64,000 bases of DNA from Agromyces atrinae. Lineage in GTDB: Bacteria; Actinomycetota; Actinomycetes; Actinomycetales; Microbacteriaceae. The position numbers and the translations under genes were made by a program. A model generated the notes under the pieces. It did no database searches, had not been told where the DNA came from, and worked only from the letters and a program-made list of their open reading frames with translations. Positions 53,791 through 61,894 of the stretch are shown here, piece by piece (the first letter of the stretch is position 1; the number at the start of each line of letters is the position of its first letter). Location: contig NZ_JACCBI010000001.1 of NCBI RefSeq assembly GCF_013407835.1, positions 3,472,001 to 3,536,000 of the forward strand, written 5' to 3'.

Positions 53791-53836
53791 GACGGGGCGT
53801 GCGGCCCGGCTCGTGGCCGGTGCCGCACGCCCCGTC
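53791..53836. terminator. Bidirectional terminator between convergent surface genes
   Basis: GACGGGGCGTGCGGC and its exact complement form a 15-base perfect stem with a 16-base loop, between the stops at 53785 and 53851. Confidence 0.75.
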
Positions 53837-53850
53837 GGGGTGCGCGAACG

Positions 53851-56685
53851 TCAGCGCGCGCGTCGGGTCCTCACGAAGAAGAACCCGGCGACGAGTGCGC
53901 CTGCGGCGAGCAGGAGCGCGCCGACGATGGAGATACCCGTGAGGGCGAGTCCGCCCGGGCTGCCGGCCGTGGGGCCGTCGGTTCCCGGCTCGCCCGTGCC
54001 GGGTTCACCGGGCTGGCCCGGCTGGCCCGGCTGGCCCGGCTCCCCAGGTTGACCGGGCTGACCCGGCTCACCGGGCTGCCCGGGCTCCGTCGGTGCCTGC
54101 TCGACGGTGACGGCGTCCCAACCGATCACCGTGCCGTCGGCCGTGTAGAGCGCCACGCGGTGCTCACCGAGAGCCATGTCCTTCGGCGTCGAGAAGGTCG
54201 CGGTGTTCTCCGCCGAGACCGTCGCGGTACCGAGTGCGAGAGGTGTCGAGAAGGCGAAGGCGTACGTCGTCTCGCCGTCACGCCCCGCCGGCAGCGAGAT
54301 CGTGATCGAGTCGCCCGCCGTGAAGGGGTTCGGCGTCACCTCGATCACGTTCTCGAGTTCCGGAGTGAGGTCGTCGGGGTGGGGTGCCCACTCCGACGAC
54401 TCGCCGATGACGACGCTCGCGGCGAACGCGCGTCCATCGCGCTCACCGATCGACTGCACGAACGACACCGCGTACGAACCCGAACCCGCGAAGGGCTCGG
54501 CCGTCTCGATCGTCCACGAACCGTCGGCGGCGACCTCGGCAGAACCGCGCACCTCGCCGTCGTGCTCGATGCGCACCGCGGCGCCCGGGTAGCCGGTGCC
54601 CGCGAAGGACGAGACCTCGGCGTCGAGGGCGTGCACGACCGTGAGATCGGTCGAGAGGCCGAAGTTCGGTCCCTGCGCATCGATGTCGACGCGGTTGTAG
54701 AGGAACTGGTCCGTCGACAGGGCGTGGTCGACGACGCGCGTCTCGCCGACGCAGCCGTGCCAGCCGTGCTCGGCCTCGGTGTCCCACGTCGACGTTCCGA
54801 TGATCCACGGCATGAAGTCGGCCGCCATCATGCCGCCGACGCCCGAGGCGTTCCGCAGCACGGGCACGCCGTCGACGTACATGATCGCCGTGTCCGCACG
54901 CGGGTCGTTGACGATCGCGACGTGGTGCCATGCACCCTGCATGATCTCGCCCGACCACAGCGTGTACGAGTTCGCCGTGTCGGAGTCGGCCGCCGAGTAC
55001 TGGTACTCGCGCAGGTTCGAGATTCCGAGCCAGGCGACGCCCGCACCGGCATCCGAGCTGTCGTTGATGCCGGTCCACGCGCGCGAGCCGCCGCGCGTGA
55101 GGGCCGCACCCCAGCGGTTGGCGCTCTCGGTCCAGTTCTCGTCGAGCTGGAGGAAGGTCTCGATCGTGTAGCCGTCGGTCGAGTTGAGGTCGGCGAACGT
55201 CGCCGGGGCGCCGTACTCCGTCGTGATGTACGAGAGGCGGTCGGGGCCGTCGGGCAGTCGCGACACGTCGGTGAAGCAGATGGATGCCTGGTCGGCCGAG
55301 TAGCCCGCGGCGTTCTCGCGCGTCACCGTGACGTCCTCGAGCTCTTCGGGGGAGTCGGTGTTCTCGATCGCGTTGCGGTACATCGGGCTCTCGCCGGCGA
55401 TGTCGGGGATGACGGTGTTCTCATCGACGACGCCGGGCTCGACCGAGCCGAAGCGCCAGTGCGCGATCGTGCCGTCGACCTGCACGTAGTCGTTCGATGC
55501 GCCGGCCGCGACGAGTTCTCCGCCGCCCGCACCGCCGTCCCAGCCCTCGGAGACGATCTCCTTGGCGCGCTCGGAGAGGTCGCCGTTGGAGCCGTTCGAC
55601 GGGTCGAGGTCCCAGCCGAAGCGTCCCGCGAAGTCGAAGGCGATCGAGAACGATTGGTTCGCTCCCGTGTAGTACGGCGCGTCCGACGACGAGCGTGCGT
55701 CCTCGGCCTTGACTCCGACCCACGGCGAGACCGTCTCGACGTCGATCTTCTGATCGGTCAGGTCGAACTCGAAGAGCGTCATGATGCCGTTGCCGCCGTC
55801 CGCGGCCATCTGGTAGTCGGTGAGGATCTGGTGCACCGGGTTGCCGAAGTCGTTCAGGCGCGTCTGCTGCGTCGCGCCGTGGAAGTGACCGTTGAGCGTC
55901 AGGATGATCTGGTCGTTGCCGCGGATGAGCTGGTCCCACAGGAGGTCGCCCCACCACCACGGAGCCGGCGACGCCTGGTCCTCCGCGATGTTGATGATGG
56001 CGTGCGACGAGAGCACGACGGGGGTGTCCGGGTGGGCGTCGAGGATGCCCTGCGCCCACGCGAACGTGTCGTCCGATGCGTTCCAGGCGAGGGCGAGCGA
56101 CATCCACTCGTGGCCCTCGGCCTCGAACAGGTAGGCCGACGAGAGTCCGTCCTGGAAGGTGCCGAGCAGCGTGCCGCCCGTCGACTCGGCCTGCTTCGTG
56201 AGGGCCGCGGCGCCGAAGCGCGAGCGGTAGTTGCCCGCGTTGTCGGCGAACGAGCGAGCGCCCTGGTTCGCGACGTCGTGGTTGCCGGGAACGATCGAGT
56301 AGGTCACCCCGCCGTCGGTGAGGTTCTTCATCGCCTTCTCGGCGGCGTCCCACTCGCTGATGACCCACTGCTGGTCGACGACGTCGCCGACGTGCACGAC
56401 GAACGGAACCTTGAGCTCGTCCTTGTTGTCGACGATCCACTTCGTCTGCACTTCGTAGGGGTTCGTGCCGTACTTCGGGTAGAACTGCGAGGCGCTGTAG
56501 CGCGAGTAGAACTGCGTGTCCGGCAGGACGGGCAGGATGAAGCTCGAGCGCGACTCGTCGCTCGGCGCATCGGCGGGCTCGGCGCTCGCCGCGGCGGTGC
56601 CGGTGACGGCGAGCCCGAGGGCGACGGCGACGCTGATCGACGCGGCGATCGCGCGCGTCAGTCGCCGGGAGGTGGTGTGGGGCAT
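53851..56685 (-). CDS. Secreted metallophosphoesterase with LamG-like domain and collagen-like wall linker
   Basis: A 944-residue protein from the ATG at 56685 (CCAAGGAAG upstream), with signal peptide. Residues ~45-370 are a calcineurin-like phosphoesterase: LPVLPDTQFYS, HVGDVVDQQW, VPGNHD, LSSHAI, NGHFHGAT. A LamG/concanavalin-like domain follows (about 500-690, GYTIETFLQLDENW), then an Ig-like segment and a second beta domain. The end has PGQ/PGE collagen-like triplets, LALTGIS as a degenerate sortase motif, a membrane helix and RTRRAR. It probably cleaves phosphodiesters or phosphomonoesters on the cell surface. Confidence 0.85.
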   Translation of the reverse strand: MPHTTSRRLTRAIAASISVAVALGLAVTGTAAASAEPADAPSDESRSSFILPVLPDTQFYSRYSASQFYPKYGTNPYEVQTKWIVDNKDELKVPFVVHVGDVVDQQWVISEWDAAEKAMKNLTDGGVTYSIVPGNHDVANQGARSFADNAGNYRSRFGAAALTKQAESTGGTLLGTFQDGLSSAYLFEAEGHEWMSLALAWNASDDTFAWAQGILDAHPDTPVVLSSHAIINIAEDQASPAPWWWGDLLWDQLIRGNDQIILTLNGHFHGATQQTRLNDFGNPVHQILTDYQMAADGGNGIMTLFEFDLTDQKIDVETVSPWVGVKAEDARSSSDAPYYTGANQSFSIAFDFAGRFGWDLDPSNGSNGDLSERAKEIVSEGWDGGAGGGELVAAGASNDYVQVDGTIAHWRFGSVEPGVVDENTVIPDIAGESPMYRNAIENTDSPEELEDVTVTRENAAGYSADQASICFTDVSRLPDGPDRLSYITTEYGAPATFADLNSTDGYTIETFLQLDENWTESANRWGAALTRGGSRAWTGINDSSDAGAGVAWLGISNLREYQYSAADSDTANSYTLWSGEIMQGAWHHVAIVNDPRADTAIMYVDGVPVLRNASGVGGMMAADFMPWIIGTSTWDTEAEHGWHGCVGETRVVDHALSTDQFLYNRVDIDAQGPNFGLSTDLTVVHALDAEVSSFAGTGYPGAAVRIEHDGEVRGSAEVAADGSWTIETAEPFAGSGSYAVSFVQSIGERDGRAFAASVVIGESSEWAPHPDDLTPELENVIEVTPNPFTAGDSITISLPAGRDGETTYAFAFSTPLALGTATVSAENTATFSTPKDMALGEHRVALYTADGTVIGWDAVTVEQAPTEPGQPGEPGQPGQPGEPGQPGQPGQPGEPGTGEPGTDGPTAGSPGGLALTGISIVGALLLAAGALVAGFFFVRTRRAR
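53993..54088 (-). repeat. In-frame collagen-like PGQ/PGE repeat
   Basis: Tandem 9-base units (cggctggcc-like) encode about ten Pro-Gly-Gln/Glu triplets near the end of the metallophosphoesterase gene. It is prone to length change. Confidence 0.7.
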
Positions 56686-56738
56686 GGTTCTTCCTTGGGC
56701 TGGGGCGAGGGGCGGATGACTGTGTGCGGCCGACATCG

Positions 56739-58295
56739 TCAGCGGGCGTTCGCGGAGGCGGGTCCGTAGACCTCGAACTCGGAGAGCGACATCCACGTGT
56801 CGTTCGACTTGTTCGAGACGACGGCGCGCATGCCCGTCGCGAGCACGGGGGAGCTCTGCACCTCGAGGGCGAGTTCTGCCGTGGGGTTCGTGTACGGCCA
56901 TGTCAGGTCGGCGACCGGCAGGTCGACCCATCCGCCGCGGAGGTCCCGGTACTGGATCGTCACCTGGCCGATGTTCCGCTTCGAGTCGCCGCCGCGGTCG
57001 AAGAGCGAGGCTCCCGTCACCTGGCGCGGCTCGTCGAAGTAGAACATGACGGTGTTCGGGTTCACCCGGTTGGTCGCGCCGCCGCTCCTCCAGTCGGAGA
57101 ACCCGACGGCGTCGCGGTTGCCGTCGCTGAGCCCCGAGCCCTCGCCGAACTTCTTACCGAAGTGCACACCCGCGCCGCGCACGATGTTCGTCGTCTCGGT
57201 CGCGACGACCGTGACGACGAGGCGTGCGGCGAAGCCGGTGCCGGCCGCCGCGTCGATCGTGAGGGTTCCCTCCTGCTGCAGGGATTCGTCGGTGATGCCC
57301 GACCAGTCCCACGAGACGGGCGCGGTGACGGTCGTCTCGGAGCCCGAGACGGTGCGCTCGACGCGTGTCGGCGCGTGCATGCGGAGCTGCTTGACCGTCG
57401 TGCCGACGTTCGTGGTCATGGCCGCGTCGACGGCATCGCCGACCGACCCGACGAGGTACTCCGCCGTGACCGTGACGTCTTCGCCGAAGAAGCCCGTGCC
57501 GGTTCCGGTGATCGTGACCGTGCCGTCGACGTCCCACACCGAGGCGTCGGGGGCGTCCCACGTGAGGGGCTTCAGCTCGACGCTCGGGCCCCAGCTGTAC
57601 CGAGCCGTGCGCGAGGCGGGCAGCTCGGGCGCGACACCGCGGTCGGTGCGACCGGAGAAGGCGGCGACCTCGGGGGTGAGCGAGCGCAGGTACCACTTCT
57701 GCACGGCGGCGGTGCCCGCGTCGTACGTCTGGATCTCGGCGCCGTCGGCGGTGGCCCAGTTGTACATGTCGAGGGCCGCCGTGCGGCCGTTGCGGTCGCG
57801 CTGCACGTTCTGCAGGTAGACCGCCCCGCCGCCGGCATCCACGACGGTCCATTGCGCGTAGGGGTCGACCGCCGCGTCGTCGATCGACACGTCGGCGAGC
57901 GTCAGGTAGCGGTAGTGCTCGCTGTCGTTGGCGTTGCGCGCGAGCACCTCGCCCTCATCGTTCGTGAAGACGAACGTGCGGTCGCGGCCGAGCACGGGGT
58001 AGGCGGTGACGGCCTGCGCACGGATGTCGGCGGGCTGGGCCGCGCGCGTGAAGATGGCGGCGGCAGCGGTCCATGCGCCGCCCGGGCCCGTCTTCTGCGC
58101 GTTCTCGTTGCCGATCTCGAGCACCTTGCGGGCGGCGTGCACGTTCTCGATGAGGAACTGCTCGGGAGATCCGACGACGGTCGACTCCGTCACCGCCGTC
58201 GCGGGGGTCGTCGCGGGCGAGAGCGAGAGGGCGAGCACGACGGCTCCGGTCAGGGCGGTCAGGGTGCGCAGGGTTCTGCGTGGGGTCGATCTCAT
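56739..58295 (-). CDS. Secreted multi-domain binding protein (ricin-like, Ig-like and discoidin-like domains)
   Basis: A 518-residue protein with a signal peptide (LRTLTALTGAVVLALSLSPATTPATA) and AAAGGA before the ATG. Residues ~110-215 resemble a ricin-type beta-trefoil (YRYLTLADVSIDDAAVDPYAQW, VVDAGGGAVYLQNVQRDRNG). The middle has a bacterial Ig-like domain (TWDAPDASVWDVDGTVTITGTG). The last ~150 residues are F5/8 type C (discoidin)-like (FYFDEPRQVTGASLFDRGGD, SLSEFEVYGP). No catalytic domain is visible. It looks like the carbohydrate-binding tail of a large glycosidase standing alone. Confidence 0.7.
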   Translation of the reverse strand: MRSTPRRTLRTLTALTGAVVLALSLSPATTPATAVTESTVVGSPEQFLIENVHAARKVLEIGNENAQKTGPGGAWTAAAAIFTRAAQPADIRAQAVTAYPVLGRDRTFVFTNDEGEVLARNANDSEHYRYLTLADVSIDDAAVDPYAQWTVVDAGGGAVYLQNVQRDRNGRTAALDMYNWATADGAEIQTYDAGTAAVQKWYLRSLTPEVAAFSGRTDRGVAPELPASRTARYSWGPSVELKPLTWDAPDASVWDVDGTVTITGTGTGFFGEDVTVTAEYLVGSVGDAVDAAMTTNVGTTVKQLRMHAPTRVERTVSGSETTVTAPVSWDWSGITDESLQQEGTLTIDAAAGTGFAARLVVTVVATETTNIVRGAGVHFGKKFGEGSGLSDGNRDAVGFSDWRSGGATNRVNPNTVMFYFDEPRQVTGASLFDRGGDSKRNIGQVTIQYRDLRGGWVDLPVADLTWPYTNPTAELALEVQSSPVLATGMRAVVSNKSNDTWMSLSEFEVYGPASANAR

Positions 58296-58412
58296 CCGAG
58301 AGACATGTCCTTTCGTGGGGCCGGGCGCGGGGGCGCGGGGGCCGACGAAGAACGTAGTCAGCGCGGTCGATCGAGAGGGACCGTGGGGTGAAGCAGAGGT
58401 TAATGAAACGTG

Positions 58413-58880
58413 TCAGTTCGCTTCGGCGGAGAGTCGCACCCACCCCTTGGTCGAGCCATCGGTGTCGGTGAGCATGATCTGAGCGGGGCCGCTGTAGTCG
58501 ACCGTGTACGAGAACGGATCGGGTTCGGCGACGCCGCACGGGATGCTGCCTTCGAGGAGTGTCTCGCCCGCCCCGTCGACGGCCGCGGTGATGACCCGGA
58601 ACCCGACCTCGCTGCCGTCGCAATCGCCGTCGACGCGCACGGCGCCGTCGTCGGCGATGGCCCCGGAGATGATGATCTCGCCGGATTCGGGCGCAGCGGC
58701 CTCGTCGAACGTCACGCGGGCGATCTCACCGGCACCGATCTCGGGCACGGCGTAGGGTGCCGCGGTCGCCGAGGGTGACGGGGTGGCCGTCGGTTCCGGC
58801 GTCGGGTCGGAGGCGTCGGTGCACGCGGCGAGGGTGCCGACGGCGATGAGGGCGATGACGATCGAGTGAATCTTCATCAT
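58413..58880 (-). CDS. Putative lipoprotein
   Basis: A 155-residue protein from the first of two adjacent ATGs (GAGG five bases upstream). The signal IVIALIAVGTLAAC has a lipobox with Cys at about residue 19, followed by a Thr/Pro/Ser linker. The mature part is a small beta domain with GEIIISGAIADDGAVRVDGDCDG and IPCGVAEPD (two cysteines), like domains that decorate exported actinobacterial proteins. Function unknown. Confidence 0.7.
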   Translation of the reverse strand: MMKIHSIVIALIAVGTLAACTDASDPTPEPTATPSPSATAAPYAVPEIGAGEIARVTFDEAAAPESGEIIISGAIADDGAVRVDGDCDGSEVGFRVITAAVDGAGETLLEGSIPCGVAEPDPFSYTVDYSGPAQIMLTDTDGSTKGWVRLSAEAN

Positions 58881-58909
58881 TCGATCCTCACCCACGCGAT
58901 GCGCGCTGG

Positions 58910-59500
58910 CTAGACCCCGTCCCACGCGTCGAGCGTGTCGGTCGCGGCAGCGACGGTCGCCCGAGCCTCCGTCGGGTTGACGCGCGCCAGCGTGTGCGCG
59001 GCGATGACGAGGGAGACGAGCGTCACCGCCCGGCGGTCGAGCAGATCGGCGTCGAGGTCGGGGTAGCGCGCGGCGAGTCCCGCGCGAAGCGCTCCTCGGA
59101 GCTCGGCGCGATACGCATCGACGACGGCGCGAACGGTCTCATCGCGGGCGATCGAACCCGTCGTCGACGCGAGCAGCAGACATCCGCTTCTCTTCGCCGT
59201 CGGAGTGAGCCGCGCGAGCACCCGATCGAGGTGGGCGAGGTAGTCGACGATGGCGTCGGCGGGCGCTCCCTCGGCGACGAGGCCCGCGATGCTCGGCCGC
59301 ACGACGTCGTCGAGGTAGTCCTGCACGGCGGCGTCGAAGAGGCCGCGCTTGCTGCCGAAGGCGTGGTAGATGCTCGACCGGGCGAGCCCCGTCGCGCGTT
59401 CGAGGTCGGGGAGGGATGCCGCGTCGAAGCCGTTCTCCCAGAAGAGGTCGCGCGCCGCGCGCACGACGGCGCCCGTCTCGAACGTAGCGGTGCGGCCCAT
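58910..59500 (-). CDS. TetR/AcrR-family transcriptional repressor
   Basis: A 196-residue regulator. The HTH is VVRAARDLFWENGFDAASLPDLERATGLARSSIYHAFGSKRGLF; the C-terminal helical ligand domain contains SGCLLLAST. GGAGG lies before the ATG. It is divergent from an oxidoreductase gene with a 46-base palindromic region between, so it likely represses both. Confidence 0.9.
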   Translation of the reverse strand: MGRTATFETGAVVRAARDLFWENGFDAASLPDLERATGLARSSIYHAFGSKRGLFDAAVQDYLDDVVRPSIAGLVAEGAPADAIVDYLAHLDRVLARLTPTAKRSGCLLLASTTGSIARDETVRAVVDAYRAELRGALRAGLAARYPDLDADLLDRRAVTLVSLVIAAHTLARVNPTEARATVAAATDTLDAWDGV

Positions 59501-59512
59501 CGTCTACCTCCA

Positions 59513-59560
59513 TTTGTGTATCGCTCGATCCACTATATATTGGATCAATCGGTACACAAA
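59513..59560. promoter_or_regulatory. TetR operator region with nested inverted repeats
   Basis: Outer arms TTTGTGTA (59513-59520) and TACACAAA (59553-59560), inner arms GATCCA (59527-59532) and TGGATC (59541-59546), and an AT-rich centre. It lies between the divergent TetR and oxidoreductase genes. Confidence 0.6.
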
Positions 59561-59573
59561 GAAAGGTCCTCTC

Positions 59574-60587
59574 GTGACGACGCTCAGCACGCAGATCCAA
59601 CTCGCTTCCCGCCCCGTCGGCTGGCCCACGCATGACGACTTCCGTCGCGTCGTCGTCGAGCTCGAGCCGCTCGCGCCCGGCGAGGTGCGTGTCGTCAACG
59701 AGTTCATCTCGGTCGATCCGTACATGAGGGGGCGCATGAACGACGTGCGCAGCTACACGCCTCCCTACGCCCTCGACGCGACGATGACGGGCGGGGCGAT
59801 CGGCCGCGTGACCGAGTCGGAGTCGACCGACGTGCCCGTCGGCGCCGTCGTCTCGCACCAGCTCGGCTGGCGGGATGTCGCTCAGGGCGACGCCTCCGGC
59901 TTCCGCGTCGTTCCCGAACTGCCGGGCGTGCCCCTCTCGGCGTACCTCGGAATCCTCGGCATGACCGGGCTCACGGCCTACGTCGGCCTCCTCGAGATCG
60001 CGCACCTCGCCGAGGGCGACACCGTCTTCATCTCGGGCGCAGCGGGCGCCGTCGGCACGGCCGCGGGTCAGATCGCGCGACTGCGCGGGGCGAGCCGTGT
60101 GATCGGATCGGCGGGCACCGATGAGAAGGTCGCCCTGCTCACCGAGAAGTACGGCTACGACGCGGCGTTCAACTACCGATCGGGCCCCGTGCGCGAGCTC
60201 CTCGCCGCGGCTGCGCCCGACGGCATCGACGTCTACTTCGACAACGTCGGCGGCGATCACCTCGAAGCTGCGCTCGACGCGTTCTCCGACGGCGGGCGCG
60301 CGGCGCTCTGCGGTGCGATCGCGAACTACAACTCCGACGAGACGCCGGCCGGTCCCGACAACATGTCCAACATCGTGACGCGCGGGCTCACTCTCAGGGG
60401 ATTCACGGTCGGCAACTATCTCGAGCACTTCCCGGCCTTCCAGCACGACATGGCCGAGTGGTTCGCGGCCGGTTCGATCGTGTTCGACGAGACCGTCGTC
60501 GACGGGATCGACAACTCCGTCGACGCCTTCCTCGGCCTCATGCGCGGCGAGAACACGGGGAAGATGGTCGTCCGTACCGCCGTGTGA
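59574..60587 (+). CDS. NADP-dependent oxidoreductase (zinc-free MDR, CurA/leukotriene-B4-dehydrogenase-like)
   Basis: A 337-residue medium-chain reductase from a GTG with GAAAGG upstream. EFISVDPYMRGRMND, GMTGLTAYVGLLEIA, GAAGAVGTAAGQIARLRGASRVIGSAGTDEK (Rossmann) and YFDNVGGDHLEAAL are typical of the 2-alkenal/prostaglandin-reductase branch that reduces C=C bonds of enones with NADPH. No zinc ligands are present. Together with the divergent TetR gene it forms a classical inducible detoxification pair. Confidence 0.9.
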   Translation: MTTLSTQIQLASRPVGWPTHDDFRRVVVELEPLAPGEVRVVNEFISVDPYMRGRMNDVRSYTPPYALDATMTGGAIGRVTESESTDVPVGAVVSHQLGWRDVAQGDASGFRVVPELPGVPLSAYLGILGMTGLTAYVGLLEIAHLAEGDTVFISGAAGAVGTAAGQIARLRGASRVIGSAGTDEKVALLTEKYGYDAAFNYRSGPVRELLAAAAPDGIDVYFDNVGGDHLEAALDAFSDGGRAALCGAIANYNSDETPAGPDNMSNIVTRGLTLRGFTVGNYLEHFPAFQHDMAEWFAAGSIVFDETVVDGIDNSVDAFLGLMRGENTGKMVVRTAV

Positions 60588-60592
60588 TCCCT

Positions 60593-60647
60593 CGCCGTCG
60601 TCGTGCGTGCGCGCCCGCCTGAGGTGCGCGCCCGTGCGACGACGGCG
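60593..60647 (+). terminator. Terminator hairpin after the oxidoreductase gene
   Basis: CGCCGTCGTCG and CGACGACGGCG form an 11-base stem, extended internally by GCGCGC pairs, six bases after the stop. No T-run. Confidence 0.55.
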
Positions 60648-60788
60648 CGTCACGGCGTAGCAGCCCATGGGTCGCATCTGCCGCAGTCGCGTGCCCTGGT
60701 CGGCGCAGGACCATGCCGTTTTACTTGCGCGCCGCAACGACTTTGGCAGAATGGGCGCGCCCGATGCAGCTCATCCGACGGGAAAACC

Positions 60789-61238
60789 ATGACCGACTAC
60801 CTTCCGGCGAGCCTTCACTCCCTGCTCGTCGATGGCGTGACGCGCGTCAACGCGCACAACGTCTCACTCTGGCGCGTCTCGATCCGCGAGCACGACGGCG
60901 AGCGCGGCGAGTACCTCGGTGGTTACTCGGAGCCCGACGCTCGGATCGTCGCTCAGCGCGTCGTCGATGCGCTCACGGAGACGCAGCTGTTCGACCCCAC
61001 GATCGACGCGGTGCAGTCGGGCTACGGCATCCTCATCACGCGCAACTCGCGTCTCGCCCAGGCTCGTCGCCAGTACGCCGACCAGGCCGATCGCCTCGAC
61101 CGCAGTCGCGAGGAGGTGCGCCGCCACGTCTCCGGGATGCTCGCCTTCGGAGAGTCGATCGCGCGCGTCTCCGAACTCGCGGGCGTCTCGCGTCCGACGG
61201 TCACACGGTGGCGTGACGCGGACGCCGTTCATTCTTAA
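60789..61238 (+). CDS. Hypothetical protein with C-terminal helix-turn-helix
   Basis: A 149-residue protein. The N-terminal half is mixed alpha/beta (VNAHNVSLWRVSIREHDGERGEYLGGYSEPDARIVAQRVVDAL); a helical linker (QYADQADRLDRSREEVRRHV) follows. Residues ~120-145 are a resolvase-like HTH (AFGESIARVSELAGVSRPTVTRWRD). It may be a small DNA-binding regulator. Its stop lies inside the outer arm of the palindrome that precedes the ArsR-type gene. Confidence 0.55.
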   Translation: MTDYLPASLHSLLVDGVTRVNAHNVSLWRVSIREHDGERGEYLGGYSEPDARIVAQRVVDALTETQLFDPTIDAVQSGYGILITRNSRLAQARRQYADQADRLDRSREEVRRHVSGMLAFGESIARVSELAGVSRPTVTRWRDADAVHS

Positions 61239-61262
61239 CGAGTGTTGCGCAACGACCGTTAA
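61235..61262. promoter_or_regulatory. Palindromic operator of the ArsR-type regulator
   Basis: TTAACG (61235-61240) and CGTTAA (61257-61262) flank an inner GTTGCGCAAC (61244-61253, itself a palindrome). It overlaps a TTGCGC that could serve as -35, 17 bases before TAGTGT. Confidence 0.5.
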
Positions 61263-61267
61263 TAATC

Positions 61268-61273
61268 TAGTGT
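61268..61273 (+). promoter_or_regulatory. -10 box of a probable leaderless transcript (ArsR-type gene)
   Basis: TAGTGT, exactly six bases, then the ATG at 61280; TTGCGC lies 17 bases upstream of the box. Confidence 0.45.
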
Positions 61274-61279
61274 CGAGGC

Positions 61280-61894
61280 ATGGCCTCCCGCGAGCGCATC
61301 ACTGACCCCGAACGAATCCGTGCCCTCGCGCACCCGATCCGTCTCGAACTCCTCGACTTCCTCGGCGGCGGACGCGAGGCGACGGCGACCGAGTGCGCGG
61401 CGCACGTGGGTGAATCGGTCGCGAACTGCTCGTTCCATCTGCGCACCCTCGAGAAGTACGGCTACATCGAGCGGGCCGAGCGGCGCGGCCGCGAGAAGCC
61501 GTGGCGCGCCGTCGTCGGCGAGGTCGACCTCCGGCCCGACCCCGAACTGCCCGGCTCGTTCCGCGCCGTGCAGGAGCTCGCCATCCTGAACGTCGATCGC
61601 GAGTCCGAACGCCTGCGCTCGTTCTACGCGCACGCCGATCTCGAGACCGACGAGTGGGTCCAGGCGACGACGCTCACGCGCGCCGAGTTCTGGGCGACGG
61701 TCGACGAGCTCGCCGAACTGAGCCGCGAGATCCAGTCGCTCGCGGCGCGCTTCGCGGGTCGGGCCGAGAACCCCGAGCTGCGCCCGCCGGGTGCGCGCCG
61801 GGCCCATCTGCTCGGGTCGGTGCTCCCCGCCGAACTCGGCTCGGTGCCCGCCGAGGGCGAACGACCGGTGGCGGACGACGCCCCGCGCTCATGA
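61280..61894 (+). CDS. ArsR-type winged-helix transcriptional regulator
   Basis: A 204-residue regulator. ERIRALAHPIRLELLDFLGG, ATATECAAHVGESVANCSFHLRTLEKYGYIERAERRGREKPWRAV is an ArsR/HTH_20 winged helix. The C-terminal ~110 residues are a helical domain found in regulators paired with MFS transporters (FYAHADLETDEWVQATTLTRAEFW). It overlaps the MFS gene by four bases and carries a palindromic operator at its own promoter, so it is likely autoregulated and controls the exporter. Confidence 0.88.
   Translation: MASRERITDPERIRALAHPIRLELLDFLGGGREATATECAAHVGESVANCSFHLRTLEKYGYIERAERRGREKPWRAVVGEVDLRPDPELPGSFRAVQELAILNVDRESERLRSFYAHADLETDEWVQATTLTRAEFWATVDELAELSREIQSLAARFAGRAENPELRPPGARRAHLLGSVLPAELGSVPAEGERPVADDAPRS

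Noticed and set aside
53206..56769. A 1187-codon plus-strand frame opposite the metallophosphoesterase gene
   Set aside because: Composition is Arg/Val/Asp-rich with no motif; the minus-strand frame has signal peptide, catalytic motifs and anchor. Third-position GC produces the shadow.
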